From: Clostridium thermobutyricum
GTDB taxonomy: Bacteria; Bacillota; Clostridia; Ch29
Direction of reading: 5' to 3'
DNA length: 33,114 nt
NCBI GenBank assembly: GCA_016841565.1
Contig: JAENYX010000033.1
Location: 1-33,114, forward strand
The notes beneath the pieces are model-generated. The model did no database searches and was not told the DNA's origin. It saw only the letters and a program-made list of their open reading frames with translations. Position numbers and translations under genes: made by a program. Below are positions 24,677 through 33,114 of this stretch, piece by piece (the first letter of the stretch is position 1; the number at the start of each line of letters is the position of its first letter).

Positions 24677-25448
24677 CCCAGCAAACCTCCTCGCCCGTGA
24701 AAACCGGGCCATCCTTGCATACCCTTGCATATTCCCTGCTGCCGTCCTCCCCTATTATGGCACAGCTGCATCCGAGACAGGCCCCCACACCGCAGGCCAT
24801 CCTTTCCTCCAGGGACACTTGGCAGCCAATGGAATGCTGACGGCATATATGCGCCACCTTCTTCATCATGGGACGGGGCCCGCAGCAATACACCATTTGT
24901 GGTGCAGCCTGCTCCAAATACTGCGCCAAAAGGTCGGTAACGTATCCCCTGTAGCCTGCACTGCCATCCTCGCTTGCCACCTTTACGCTGTGTGACCTTT
25001 TCTGTAATTGCTCAATCAAAAAGGTACTGCCGGCATAACCTGCAAAAACCTTCGCCCTGTTCCGGTATTTACCCGCAAGCTCTACCAGCGGCGCTATACC
25101 CATGCCCCCGCCTACTATGGCAACCTTTTTATAACCATCGTCCACAGTAAATCCACGGCCCAGGGGACCCATCACGTCAACCATGCTCCCGGGCTTTTGT
25201 GCCGCAAGATATGCGGTGCCCTGTCCCTCCACCCGGTACACAAGGACAATGCACGACTCCCCCGGCAGGGTGTATGAAAGGCTTATGGGCCTCCTCAGAA
25301 GGGGAAAATTATCCTCCCCGCACCGGATATGAAAGAACTGTCCCGGCATGGACCGGGAGCAAAGCCCGGGGCTGTGGAGTTTCATACTGTATATTCTGTC
25401 TGCAATTTGCTTGTTTTCAAGCATATGCAGCATTTCAATCTTTTTCAT
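24669..25448 (-). CDS. pyrK: Dihydroorotate dehydrogenase B, electron transfer subunit
   Basis: A 259-residue FAD/[2Fe-2S] subunit that links PyrD to NAD+. The FAD motif RPISLSY lies at residues 53-59, and the NAD-binding region begins near VAIVGGGMGIAPLVEL. The [2Fe-2S] ligands are C219, C224, C227 and C244 (ACGVGACLGCSC...VCKDGPVF). Its ATG overlaps the carB stop (ATGA), and its end overlaps pyrD, giving tight translational coupling from carB to pyrD. Confidence 0.96.
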   Translation of the reverse strand: MKKIEMLHMLENKQIADRIYSMKLHSPGLCSRSMPGQFFHIRCGEDNFPLLRRPISLSYTLPGESCIVLVYRVEGQGTAYLAAQKPGSMVDVMGPLGRGFTVDDGYKKVAIVGGGMGIAPLVELAGKYRNRAKVFAGYAGSTFLIEQLQKRSHSVKVASEDGSAGYRGYVTDLLAQYLEQAAPQMVYCCGPRPMMKKVAHICRQHSIGCQVSLEERMACGVGACLGCSCAIIGEDGSREYARVCKDGPVFTGEEVCWDE

Positions 25449-28400
25449 GACTTCAATTCCCCCAAATGGAATATTTTGAGGCCATTCATGCTTATCCCTG
25501 ATTTTATTATTTCCACCATTGCCCTGGCGGTATCTATGGAAGTAAAGCAGGTCACCGAATTTTCAACCGCTTCCCTCCTTATGGCAAAACCACCGCTCTT
25601 TAAGTCCCCTCCATGGGTAGGCGTATCAATTATCATATCTATATTACCACTGCGTATGAGTTCTGAAATATCCGGCATTCCCTGACCGGCCTTATCCACC
25701 ACAACACAGGGTATCCCGTTTTCCTTGAGAAATCCGGCCGTTCCGCCGGTTGCAATAAGCTTAAATCCCAACTGATGCAGCTCGGCGGCTATGGGCAAAA
25801 ATTCCTTTTTGTAATTATCCGAAACCGATGTCAAAACACTGCCCTCTACGGGAATTTTATACCCGGCGGCTATAAAACCCTTATAAAGAGCCTGCTGCCA
25901 ATTCTCGCCCATACCCAGCACCTCACCGGTGGACTTCATCTGGGGACCAAGCCCGGTTTCAACCATTGGAAGCTTATCCATGGAAAATACCGGTACCTTT
26001 ACCGCCACCAGCGGGGACTCCGCCTGCAGCCCATCAGGCCAGCCCATACTTTCAAGGCTTTCGCCAAGAGCCGCCCTGGTAGCCAGTTCCACCATGGGGA
26101 TCCCGGTAACCTTGCTTATATAGGGTACCGTACGGCTGGAACGGGGATTTACCTCAATAACGTATATTTCATCGTCATATTCCACATACTGTATGTTTAC
26201 TATTCCCTTAACCTCCATGGCAAGGGCGATTTTTTTGGTGTATTCCACAACCAGATCCTTGGTGTGGGCTGAAAGATTGATTGGAGGATATATGGATATG
26301 CTGTCCCCCGAATGGACACCGGCCCGTTCCAGGTGCTCCATTATCCCGGGTATCAGCACCTTTTTGCCATCGCATATGGCATCGACTTCAACCTCCCTGC
26401 CCATCAGGTACCTGTCTATCAGTACAGGGTGTTTCTGGGGGTAGCTGAATGCAAACTTAAGATAATTCTCCAGGTCGTTCCGGTCATACACTATCTCCAT
26501 TCCCTGTCCTCCAAGCACATAGGACGGCCTTATAAGCAGCGGATACCCCAGCTCTTCTCCCCTTGAAATTCCCTCATCAATGCTGTTTACACCCACTCCC
26601 TTTGGCCTGGGAATGTCCAGCTGTTCCAGCAGAAGGTCCATCTTTTCCCTGTCCTCGGCCATATCGATATACCGCGGCTGCGTGCCGAAAACAGTTACTC
26701 CCATCTCCTGTAAAAATCCCGCCAGTTTGATTGACGTCTGTCCGCCAAACTGCAGGACCACTCCCTCGGGTCTTTCCTCCCATATAATATTGAGAACATC
26801 CTCCTCGGTTATTGGTTCAAAATACAACCGGTCGGATACGTCAAAATCTGTGCTGACAGTTTCGGGGTTATTGTTCACTATGATGGTTTCTATGCCCAGC
26901 TTGCTTAAGGCCTTGACACAGTGAACCGAACAATAGTCGAATTCTATGCCCTGCCCAATTCTAATTGGACCCGAGCCTATCACAATTATCTTTTTGCCCC
27001 GGCCCATAATGGCTTCCCCCTGGCTGTCATAGGTTGAGTAATAATACGGTGAAAGGGCTTCGAATTCCGCCCCGCAGGTATCCACCATTTTGTATACCGG
27101 AAGAACGTTGAGCTGTACCCTTCGACTGAAAACATCCTTAACACCGGCTCCGGTAAACCTTCCTATGGCCTTATCCGAAAATCCCATCTTTTTGGCCCTT
27201 AGTATTTCCTCCCGGTTTAGCTGGTAAAGCTCCTTACTCTTTAAGTATTCTTCATGATGGGCTATTTCTCCTATCTTGGTTATAAAATAAGGGTGAATCC
27301 CGGTAAGGCTGCATATTTCCTTCACGCTAAACCCTTTTTTGAGTGCCCGGGATATAATGAACAGCCTTTCATCGTCACCCTCGGCCAGCCTTCTGCGAAT
27401 CTCATGGTCCTCAATGCCCTCAAGTCTTGGCAAATCCAGGCTGGTAATCCCCATGTCCAGCGACCGCATGGCTTTCAAAAGGGCTGCCTGGAAGGTATTG
27501 GCTATGGCCATGACTTCCCCCGTAGCCTTCATCCTTGTGCCCAGTTGCCTCTCCCCTCCAACAAACTTGTCAAAGGGCCACCGGGGCATTTTTATAACCA
27601 CATAGTCAAGCACCGGCTCAAAGCAGGCCTTTGTTTTACCGGTGACACGGTTTTCTATCTCGTCCAGGCTGTATCCGGCGGCAATTTTAGCCGCCACCTT
27701 TGCTATAGGGTACCCCGTTGCCTTGGAAGCCAGGGCGCTTGATCTGCTTACCCTTGGATTAACCTCAATCACATAGTACTGATTGGTCTTGGGATGCAGC
27801 GCAAACTGTATATTGCATCCCCCCTCTATCCCAAGAGCAGATATTATGCTCAAAGAAGCGGTACGCAGCATTTGGTACTGCCTGTCGGTCAGGGTCTGGG
27901 AAGGGGCTATTACTATACTGTCGCCGGTGTGTATCCCCACCGGATCTATGTTTTCCATATTGCACACCGTTATACAGTTTCCCTTTCCATCCCTTATTAC
28001 TTCATATTCAATCTCCTTCCAGCCGGTAAGGCATCTTTCAACAATGGCCTGCTTTACCCGGCTTAAGGATAAACCCTGTCTTAGTATCTCTTCCAGCTGC
28101 CTTGCATTTCGCGCAATGCCTCCGCCGCTCCCGCCCAGGGTGTAGGCCGGACGCACCACCAGAGGAAAGCCCGTCAGACGTGCAAATTCTTCCCCTTCTT
28201 CAACCTTTGTTACTATTGCGTTTTCCACCACCGGCTGTCCTATGCTCTCCATGAGATCCTTAAACTGTTCCCTGTCCTCGGCCAGGGTAATGGCCTCGAT
28301 ACTGGTCCCTATAAGCTTTATCCCGTGCCGGGCCAGTACGCCTTTCTCGTTCATCTCCATTGCAATATTCAGGCCGGTCTGGCCTCCCATGGTTGCAAGG

Positions 28401-28657
28401 AGGCTGTCCGGCCTTTCCCTCTCGATTATCCGTTCAACGAATTCAATGGTTATAGGTTCAATATATACCTTGTCGGCTATATGACTGTCTGTCATAATGG
28501 TGGCCGGATTGCTGTTTATCAGTACTACCTCGATACCTTCCTCCTTCAGAGCCTGGCATGCCTGGGTCCCGGAATAATCAAATTCGGCTGCCTGGCCTAT
28601 GACAATAGGCCCTGAACCAACCACCAACACCTTTTTTATCTCCTTCCGCTTAGGCAT
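25445..28657 (-). CDS. carB: Carbamoyl phosphate synthase large subunit
   Basis: A 1070-residue synthetase subunit of the standard length. It makes carbamoyl phosphate from bicarbonate, ammonia (from CarA) and two ATP. Two homologous ATP-grasp halves are evident, each starting with a conserved segment (KKVLVVGSGPIVIGQAAEFDYSG near residue 8, KKIIVIGSGPIRIGQGIEFDY near 555) and each with a GGQT motif (GGQTGLNIAMEM, GGQTSIKLAGF). The C-terminal MGS-like regulatory domain (about 930-1070) contains LIATGGTAGFL and DMIIDTPTHGG. The start overlaps the carA stop by 8 bases, and no gap or frameshift is seen. Confidence 0.97.
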   Translation of the reverse strand: MPKRKEIKKVLVVGSGPIVIGQAAEFDYSGTQACQALKEEGIEVVLINSNPATIMTDSHIADKVYIEPITIEFVERIIERERPDSLLATMGGQTGLNIAMEMNEKGVLARHGIKLIGTSIEAITLAEDREQFKDLMESIGQPVVENAIVTKVEEGEEFARLTGFPLVVRPAYTLGGSGGGIARNARQLEEILRQGLSLSRVKQAIVERCLTGWKEIEYEVIRDGKGNCITVCNMENIDPVGIHTGDSIVIAPSQTLTDRQYQMLRTASLSIISALGIEGGCNIQFALHPKTNQYYVIEVNPRVSRSSALASKATGYPIAKVAAKIAAGYSLDEIENRVTGKTKACFEPVLDYVVIKMPRWPFDKFVGGERQLGTRMKATGEVMAIANTFQAALLKAMRSLDMGITSLDLPRLEGIEDHEIRRRLAEGDDERLFIISRALKKGFSVKEICSLTGIHPYFITKIGEIAHHEEYLKSKELYQLNREEILRAKKMGFSDKAIGRFTGAGVKDVFSRRVQLNVLPVYKMVDTCGAEFEALSPYYYSTYDSQGEAIMGRGKKIIVIGSGPIRIGQGIEFDYCSVHCVKALSKLGIETIIVNNNPETVSTDFDVSDRLYFEPITEEDVLNIIWEERPEGVVLQFGGQTSIKLAGFLQEMGVTVFGTQPRYIDMAEDREKMDLLLEQLDIPRPKGVGVNSIDEGISRGEELGYPLLIRPSYVLGGQGMEIVYDRNDLENYLKFAFSYPQKHPVLIDRYLMGREVEVDAICDGKKVLIPGIMEHLERAGVHSGDSISIYPPINLSAHTKDLVVEYTKKIALAMEVKGIVNIQYVEYDDEIYVIEVNPRSSRTVPYISKVTGIPMVELATRAALGESLESMGWPDGLQAESPLVAVKVPVFSMDKLPMVETGLGPQMKSTGEVLGMGENWQQALYKGFIAAGYKIPVEGSVLTSVSDNYKKEFLPIAAELHQLGFKLIATGGTAGFLKENGIPCVVVDKAGQGMPDISELIRSGNIDMIIDTPTHGGDLKSGGFAIRREAVENSVTCFTSIDTARAMVEIIKSGISMNGLKIFHLGELKS

Positions 28658-29744
28658 AGTTGTATTCCTTCTCCCTCCTGTGTTTCTCCATCATTGCAAT
28701 AAAGCTGTCGAACAGGTACTGCGTATCCTGCGGACCGGGGGATGCTTCAGGATGGAACTGGATGCTCATGACGGGCAGCTGCCTGTGCCTGAACCCCTCA
28801 AGGGTTCCATCGTTTACATTTATATGGGTTACCTCCAGTTTGCTGCTGCTTAAGCTGTCGGCATCCACCACATATCCGTGGTTTTGAGAAGTAATGTATA
28901 CCTTATCCTCCTTCAGGTCCTTAACCGGGTGGTTACATCCCCTGTGTCCGTATTTCATTTTGAGGGTATTGCCCCCAAGAGCAAGGGCCAGCAGTTGATG
29001 TCCCAGGCATATACCCATTACAGGCTTTTTGTGGATTAGCTCCTTTATATTGTCCATTATTGATAACATGTCCTTGGGATCCCCCGGACCGTTGGACAGC
29101 AGTATTCCGTCCGGATTCAGGCTTAGTATTTGCCTGGGTGATGCAAAGGCCGGAAATACGTTTACATTGCAGTACCTGTTGCTAAGCGAATGTATAATGC
29201 TCTTCTTGACCCCGAAATCCAGAACGGCTACGTTGAGGCACTTTGGTTTTACGTAGTATACCTCATCGGTTGTAACCCTGTTAACGGCGCCTTTGTTGTC
29301 ATAGTCTCCCAGGCAGCTTATTATATTATCCTTGTCCAGATTATTACTTAAAGTAATCATACCCTTCATTGTACCCTTTTCCCTTATTATCCTTGTAAGC
29401 GCTCTGGTGTCAACATCTTCAATGCCTACAATTCCGTACTTCTTCATATACTTCTCTATATCGTCTCCCTCCTGCCATCCTATGGCATCCCTGTAGAATT
29501 CCCTGACCACAAAACCCTTGACTCTGGGTTTAATTGATTCGCCGTGGCCTTCATTCATGCCATAGTTGCCAATCAGGGGATAGGTCATTACTACTATCTC
29601 CCCTTCATAGGAAGGGTCGGTTAAAATCTCCTGGTACCCCGTCATGCCTGTATTAAACACTATCTCTCCAACCGTCTCTCCAGTCTCCCCGAAGGCGTTG
29701 CCTTCAAATACGCTGCCGTCCTCCAGTACAAGATACGCTTTCAT
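28650..29744 (-). CDS. carA: Carbamoyl phosphate synthase small subunit
   Basis: A 364-residue glutamine amidotransferase subunit that supplies ammonia to CarB. The N-terminal CPSase_sm_chain domain contains FNTGMTGYQEILTDPSY (30-46). The class I glutaminase triad is C246 (MGICLGHQ), H331 and E333 (QFHPEASPGP). The start chosen is ATG 29744, with the GGGGGA site 9 bases upstream. GTG at 29753 is also in frame but adjoins that site. It lies 25 bases after pyrF in the operon. Confidence 0.97.
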   Translation of the reverse strand: MKAYLVLEDGSVFEGNAFGETGETVGEIVFNTGMTGYQEILTDPSYEGEIVVMTYPLIGNYGMNEGHGESIKPRVKGFVVREFYRDAIGWQEGDDIEKYMKKYGIVGIEDVDTRALTRIIREKGTMKGMITLSNNLDKDNIISCLGDYDNKGAVNRVTTDEVYYVKPKCLNVAVLDFGVKKSIIHSLSNRYCNVNVFPAFASPRQILSLNPDGILLSNGPGDPKDMLSIMDNIKELIHKKPVMGICLGHQLLALALGGNTLKMKYGHRGCNHPVKDLKEDKVYITSQNHGYVVDADSLSSSKLEVTHINVNDGTLEGFRHRQLPVMSIQFHPEASPGPQDTQYLFDSFIAMMEKHRREKEYNYA

Positions 29745-29769
29745 TCTTACCACTCCCCCTGGATTTTTC

Positions 29770-30699
29770 TTAGCTTCTCTTAGCTAATTCACCAACTATA
29801 TCCTGTTTCATTCGCAATGCCTCGGCACGGGCATATTCTCTGAATTCCTGCCCGGTCACATTCTCAGGCTTTTCAGCTTTCATATATGCACCCATAATCT
29901 TACGGGAAGAATTTATTAGTGCTCCCAGTCCATCACTGTTAAATGCGTGTACCACATGGCTGCCGTTCCCTCCCTGGGCTCCGTAGCCCGGAACCAGTAA
30001 CGGTGTATGGGGCATAATGTCCCTTAAGTTCATGAGTTCCTCCGGATATGTAGCTCCCACCACCGCACCTACCGCACTGTAGCCGTATTTACCTTTATAG
30101 GGGTTTCCCCAGTCGGATACCTTTTTTGCAAGATACTGGTATAAATATTCGTCTGCCACCCTCAGGTCCTGCAAGTCTCCCGAGGAAGGATTTGATGTCT
30201 TGACCAGTATATAAATACCCTTGCCGTCCCGGCTGCAGGACTGCAGAAAAGGCTGTATGGAATCGTAACCCAGAAAGGGGTTTAATGTTATGGCGTCACA
30301 TTCCATATAACCATTGAAATGGGCCCTTCTGTAAGCCTCGGCCGTGGAGGAAATATCCCCTCTTTTTACATCTCCGATAACCAAAAGCCCTCTTTCCCGG
30401 GCGTAATCAATGGTCCGACCGTAAGCCCTTAAACCTTCCAGCCCAAGGGCTTCATAAAAAGCAATCTGCAGCTTAACGGCCGGGATTATATCGTATACCG
30501 CATCTATAAGTGCCCTGTTAAACCTAAACACTGCCAGACCTGTATCCTGGTCGCTGTCACCAAGGTCACCCCATATGCAGCGGGGTATCATCTCCGGCCG
30601 GGGGTCCAGTCCCATAACCGATGGATTGCCCTTCTCTTTGATTTTTTCTATCAATCTGTCTGCAAACACATCAACCGCCGCCTTTATTTTTTCTTTCAC
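29770..30699 (-). CDS. pyrF: Orotidine 5'-phosphate decarboxylase (group 2, long form)
   Basis: A 309-residue enzyme that decarboxylates OMP to UMP, the last step of the pathway. It belongs to the longer group 2 form. Conserved sites are LDPRPEMIP (31-39), K76 in AVKLQ, and the catalytic D110-V-K112-R-G-D115 in IGDVKRGDISSTAEAY. The likely start is GTG 30699, but no Shine-Dalgarno sequence precedes it. The promoter predicted at 30729-30757 would start the message only about 20 bases upstream, so a near-leaderless start or a GTG at about 30672 are alternatives. Here pyrF sits between pyrC and carA, unlike the B. subtilis order, where it follows pyrD. Confidence 0.94.
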   Translation of the reverse strand: MKEKIKAAVDVFADRLIEKIKEKGNPSVMGLDPRPEMIPRCIWGDLGDSDQDTGLAVFRFNRALIDAVYDIIPAVKLQIAFYEALGLEGLRAYGRTIDYARERGLLVIGDVKRGDISSTAEAYRRAHFNGYMECDAITLNPFLGYDSIQPFLQSCSRDGKGIYILVKTSNPSSGDLQDLRVADEYLYQYLAKKVSDWGNPYKGKYGYSAVGAVVGATYPEELMNLRDIMPHTPLLVPGYGAQGGNGSHVVHAFNSDGLGALINSSRKIMGAYMKAEKPENVTGQEFREYARAEALRMKQDIVGELAKRS

Positions 30700-30728
30700 A
30701 TAGTATACTGAAGTGTATCATTTTTATA

Positions 30729-30757
30729 ATTATACATCCTTATGCATAATTATTCAA
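30729..30757 (-). promoter_or_regulatory. Predicted sigma-A-type promoter for pyrF-carAB-pyrKDE
   Basis: On the minus strand TTGAAT (30752-30757), 17 bases, then a perfect TATAAT (30729-30734), with A/T-rich flanks. The predicted start, near 30722, leaves about 22 bases of leader before the pyrF GTG. It would allow the last six genes to be expressed separately from pyrB-pyrC. Confidence 0.65.
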
Positions 30758-30827
30758 TACTTTTTTTCTTCATCCCTTTGCTTTTTTACCGCGTTCAAAG
30801 CGTATCCTGGCTGGTCGGGCGGCTTTT

Positions 30828-32096
30828 TCAGACCAGCTTACCCTCCACTATGGTGTGCAATACCTTACCCCGGAGCTGCATACCGTCAAAGGGTGAGTTC
30901 CTGCCCTTTGAAACGAATTTGTCAGCATCCACCACTACCTCGCATTCGGGGTCTATTATGGTTATATCACCTGGGCCTCCCTGACGGATATAACCGGCGT
31001 CCAGCTTCAGTAGCTTTGCCGGAGCAAGGCTCATTCTCTCAGCCAGCTGCAAAGGGGTCAATATCCCCGGCCTCAGCAGGTGAGTCACCGCCAAGGGTAC
31101 AGCCGTTTCCAGTCCGGAAATTCCAAAGGCCGCATTATTGTATTCCACATCCTTGTCGTCCCTGTGATGGGGAGCGTGGTCAGTAGCTATTATATCTATG
31201 GTTCCGTCGGCAATGCCCCTTCTTACCTCCTCCACATCCTCGCCGCTTCGCAGGGGTGGATTAACCTTGGTCATGGAATTGTACCCGTCGACGGCTTGAT
31301 CGGTCAGGCTGAAATGGTGGGGTGTGGCTTCGGCAGTTATTCTGATGCCCTGGGCCTTTGCCTGCCTTACCATCTCAACCGAGCTCCCGGTGCTAATATG
31401 GGCGATATGGACCCGGCACCCGGTAAACCTGCTCAGTGCTATCTCACGGGCTACCATAATATCCTCGGCCACCGTGGGAATGCCCTTCATCCCCAGTACG
31501 GTGGACATCTGCCCTTCGTTCATTACGCCGTCCCTGCTCAGCTCGGGGTCTTCGCAGTGTGATATTATGAGGGCATCCCACATAGAGGCGTATTCCATAG
31601 CCTTTCTCATCATACTACTGCTACCCACCGGACGCCCGTCATCCGAAAAAGCCACTGCACCGTAACCGAGCAGTTCTCCCATGGGTGACAATTCTTCGCC
31701 CTTTAGGCCCCTGGTTATGGAAGCTATTGGAAGCACCTTTACACGGCCTTCTTTTTCGGCCTTCAGTTTAATATATTCAACCATCGCAGGGCTGTCTATG
31801 ACGGGATCGGTGTTGGGCATACATGCTATGGCGGTAAAACCTCCCGCCGCTGCGCTGCGGGTACCGCTTTCTATGGTCTCCTTATGCTCCTGCCCCGGTT
31901 CCCTTAGGTGCACGTGCATATCAATAAGTCCCGGAAGAACAAGCATACCCTCGGCATTGATTTGGGTACAATCATCGGCCTTCAGGCCGTTTCCCATTTG
32001 AGCTATGATTCCGCCTTCTATTAACAGGTCGGTTACGCTGTCGGTGTTGCTTGCCGGATCTATTACCCTGCCGTTTTTTATAAGTATCCTGCTCAT
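30828..32096 (-). CDS. pyrC: Dihydroorotase
   Basis: A 422-residue class I dihydroorotase that cyclises carbamoyl aspartate to dihydroorotate. The metal-binding HVHLREPG includes H61 and H63. Further conserved features are CMPNTDPVIDS, the downstream metal ligands in VHIAHISTG and the aspartate of IIATDHAPHH. Length and sequence fit the zinc-dependent PyrC/allantoinase-like group. Its ATG overlaps the pyrB stop by one base (TAATG), with GGGAGG upstream, so it is coupled to pyrB. A 7-bp inverted repeat (GCTGGTC/GACCAGC) spans its stop codon, but no T-run follows it. Confidence 0.96.
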   Translation of the reverse strand: MSRILIKNGRVIDPASNTDSVTDLLIEGGIIAQMGNGLKADDCTQINAEGMLVLPGLIDMHVHLREPGQEHKETIESGTRSAAAGGFTAIACMPNTDPVIDSPAMVEYIKLKAEKEGRVKVLPIASITRGLKGEELSPMGELLGYGAVAFSDDGRPVGSSSMMRKAMEYASMWDALIISHCEDPELSRDGVMNEGQMSTVLGMKGIPTVAEDIMVAREIALSRFTGCRVHIAHISTGSSVEMVRQAKAQGIRITAEATPHHFSLTDQAVDGYNSMTKVNPPLRSGEDVEEVRRGIADGTIDIIATDHAPHHRDDKDVEYNNAAFGISGLETAVPLAVTHLLRPGILTPLQLAERMSLAPAKLLKLDAGYIRQGGPGDITIIDPECEVVVDADKFVSKGRNSPFDGMQLRGKVLHTIVEGKLV

Positions 32097-33010
32097 TACA
32101 TGGCCCCCTCCCTTGTCAGCATATACAGTATGGCCATCCTTACCGCCACACCGTTTGTAACCTGCTCTTCTATAACGGAATTTTCACCGTCTATTATCCG
32201 GCTTGGCATTTCCACTCCGCGGTTGGTAGGACCCGGATGCATTATCAGCACATCATCCTTGGCCACTTCCAGCACGCTGTCGTCTATACCGAACAGCATG
32301 CTGTATTCCCTCAGTGTGGGGAACAAACCGCTCTTTTGCCTCTCCAATTGTACCCGGAGGCCCATTACCACATCTGCATCAACTGCCGCCTCTTTTACGT
32401 TGTGGTACACCTCAACCCCCAGATTTTCAATTCCCCTTGGTATTAGGGTGGAAGGCCCTGCAACAGCCACCTGGGCTCCCAGCTTGGTAAGTCCCCAGAT
32501 ATTGCTCCTTGCAACCCTGGAGTGCAGAATATCTCCCGCTATTACCACCTTCAGCCCCTTTAGAGTGCCCTTATGCTCCCTTATGGTGAACATGTCTAAA
32601 AGCGCCTGGGTGGGGTGTTCGTTTATCCCGTCGCCGGCGTTTATTATGGTTGCATCCAGATGGTGATGCAGCAGTCTGTGGGCTGCCGTCATAGGGTGTC
32701 TCATTACCACTATGTCAACTCCCATGGCCTGCAGGGTTCTTGCGGTGTCTATCAGCGTTTCTCCCTTGACCACACTGCTGGAAGAAGTCGAAATATTTGT
32801 GGTGGTTGCTCCAAGATACTTGGCAGCCAGTTCGAAGGATACCCTTGTGCGGGTGCTTGGCTCGTAGAACAGTGTAACCAGAATCCTGCCCTGCAGGTAG
32901 TTTGTTCGTTTATTCTTTGTTTCCATTATAGGCTTCATCAGGACAGCAGTATCCAGTATTTGCAGAATATCCTGGCCGTCCATCTCTCTCATTCCCAAAA
33001 GGTTCTTCAT
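32096..33010 (-). CDS. pyrB: Aspartate carbamoyltransferase catalytic subunit
   Basis: A 304-residue enzyme transferring the carbamoyl group to aspartate, the first committed step. The carbamoyl phosphate loop FYEPSTRTRVSFE contains S52-T-R-T-R56. Other hallmarks are RHPMTAAHRLL (near 104) and EHPTQALLDM (131-140), plus MHPGPTNRG. No pyrI regulatory gene is seen in the window. The ATG at 33010 has GGAGGT 12 bases upstream, longer than usual. The frame runs to 33106, but that extension is encoded by REP-like repeats. The upstream promoter, any pyrR gene and any attenuator lie beyond the right edge. Confidence 0.95.
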   Translation of the reverse strand: MKNLLGMREMDGQDILQILDTAVLMKPIMETKNKRTNYLQGRILVTLFYEPSTRTRVSFELAAKYLGATTTNISTSSSSVVKGETLIDTARTLQAMGVDIVVMRHPMTAAHRLLHHHLDATIINAGDGINEHPTQALLDMFTIREHKGTLKGLKVVIAGDILHSRVARSNIWGLTKLGAQVAVAGPSTLIPRGIENLGVEVYHNVKEAAVDADVVMGLRVQLERQKSGLFPTLREYSMLFGIDDSVLEVAKDDVLIMHPGPTNRGVEMPSRIIDGENSVIEEQVTNGVAVRMAILYMLTREGAM

Positions 33011-33051
33011 TTCTTTATCTTCACCTCCACTATTTATCAAACAGAGGGATA

Positions 33052-33112
33052 CAGACACGGGGACCAGACACGGGGACGGTTCTCTTGTCTGTGTCTGTGC
33101 AGACACGGGGAC
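33052..33112. repeat. REP-like repeat cluster upstream of pyrB
   Basis: Three identical 13-bp copies of CAGACACGGGGAC lie at 33052-33064, 33065-33077 and 33100-33112. Between copies two and three is GGTTCTCTTGTCT. CAGACAC (33065-33071) can pair with GTGTCTG (33091-33097) in a hairpin. Related AGAACCGTCCC repeats are common in clostridial genomes, often near REP-associated transposases; none is in this window. The cluster may continue past the edge. Confidence 0.65.
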
Positions 33113-33114
33113 GG

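Noticed and set aside
30813..30838. Terminator after pyrC (GCTGGTC/GACCAGC inverted repeat)
   Set aside because: The stem is 7 bp with a loop of about 15 and no T-run follows on the transcribed strand.
33011..33106. N-terminal extension of PyrB
   Set aside because: It is encoded by REP-like repeats and is not part of the conserved enzyme.

Overview
The window looks like chromosomal DNA of an anaerobic, low-to-moderate G+C Firmicute of class Clostridia. The pointers are strong AGGAGG-type ribosome-binding sites with frequent TTG and GTG starts, a selenium-type molybdenum hydroxylase accessory set, an oxygen-sensitive CooS-family protein, DHODB-type pyrD/pyrK, and a Thermus/clostridial-type pyrE. 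No rRNA, tRNA, phage or insertion-sequence gene was seen. Twenty-nine protein genes are called, and all but three are on the minus strand.

Region 1 (about 19-9786, minus strand) is a purine/molybdenum-hydroxylase locus. In transcription order it encodes the FAD, [2Fe-2S] and molybdopterin subunits of a xanthine dehydrogenase-type enzyme, an NCS2 nucleobase permease, YqeC, a MocA-like cytidylyltransferase, an XdhC/CoxI protein, YqeB and a PucR-type regulator. Most genes overlap by 4-8 bases or lie within 85 bases of each other, which implies one operon. YqeB, YqeC and XdhC together mark the selenium-dependent branch of these enzymes. Region 2 (about 9900-11770) holds a methyltransferase/NTPase pair and a short ModE-like DNA-binding protein. 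A palindrome matching the known ModE operator layout lies between the modE-like gene and the pair.

Region 3 (about 11880-14080) has one plus-strand gene of the CooS (Ni,Fe carbon monoxide dehydrogenase) family. It lacks one of the cysteines that bind the active-site cluster and has glutamate there, as in hybrid-cluster proteins. It is therefore probably not a CO dehydrogenase. A repeated motif (two direct copies, one shortened inverted copy) precedes it. Region 4 (about 14081-20800) pairs a minus-strand set (oligopeptide-type binding lipoprotein, small lipoprotein, multi-pass histidine kinase, CitB-type response regulator) with divergent plus-strand genes for an ion-transporter-superfamily permease and a cytoplasmic serine hydrolase. 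The likely model is that the binding protein and kinase sense an extracellular solute and the regulator controls its uptake and hydrolysis.

Region 5 (about 20826-22904) contains an EamA/DMT exporter and an unrecognised membrane-anchored protein. Region 6 (about 22973-33010) is a complete UMP biosynthesis cluster read as pyrB-pyrC-pyrF-carA-carB-pyrK-pyrD-pyrE. A good sigma-A-like promoter sits before pyrF, and a MITE-like palindromic element separates pyrD from pyrE. REP-like palindromes occur upstream of pyrB at the right edge and downstream of the unrecognised membrane-protein gene.
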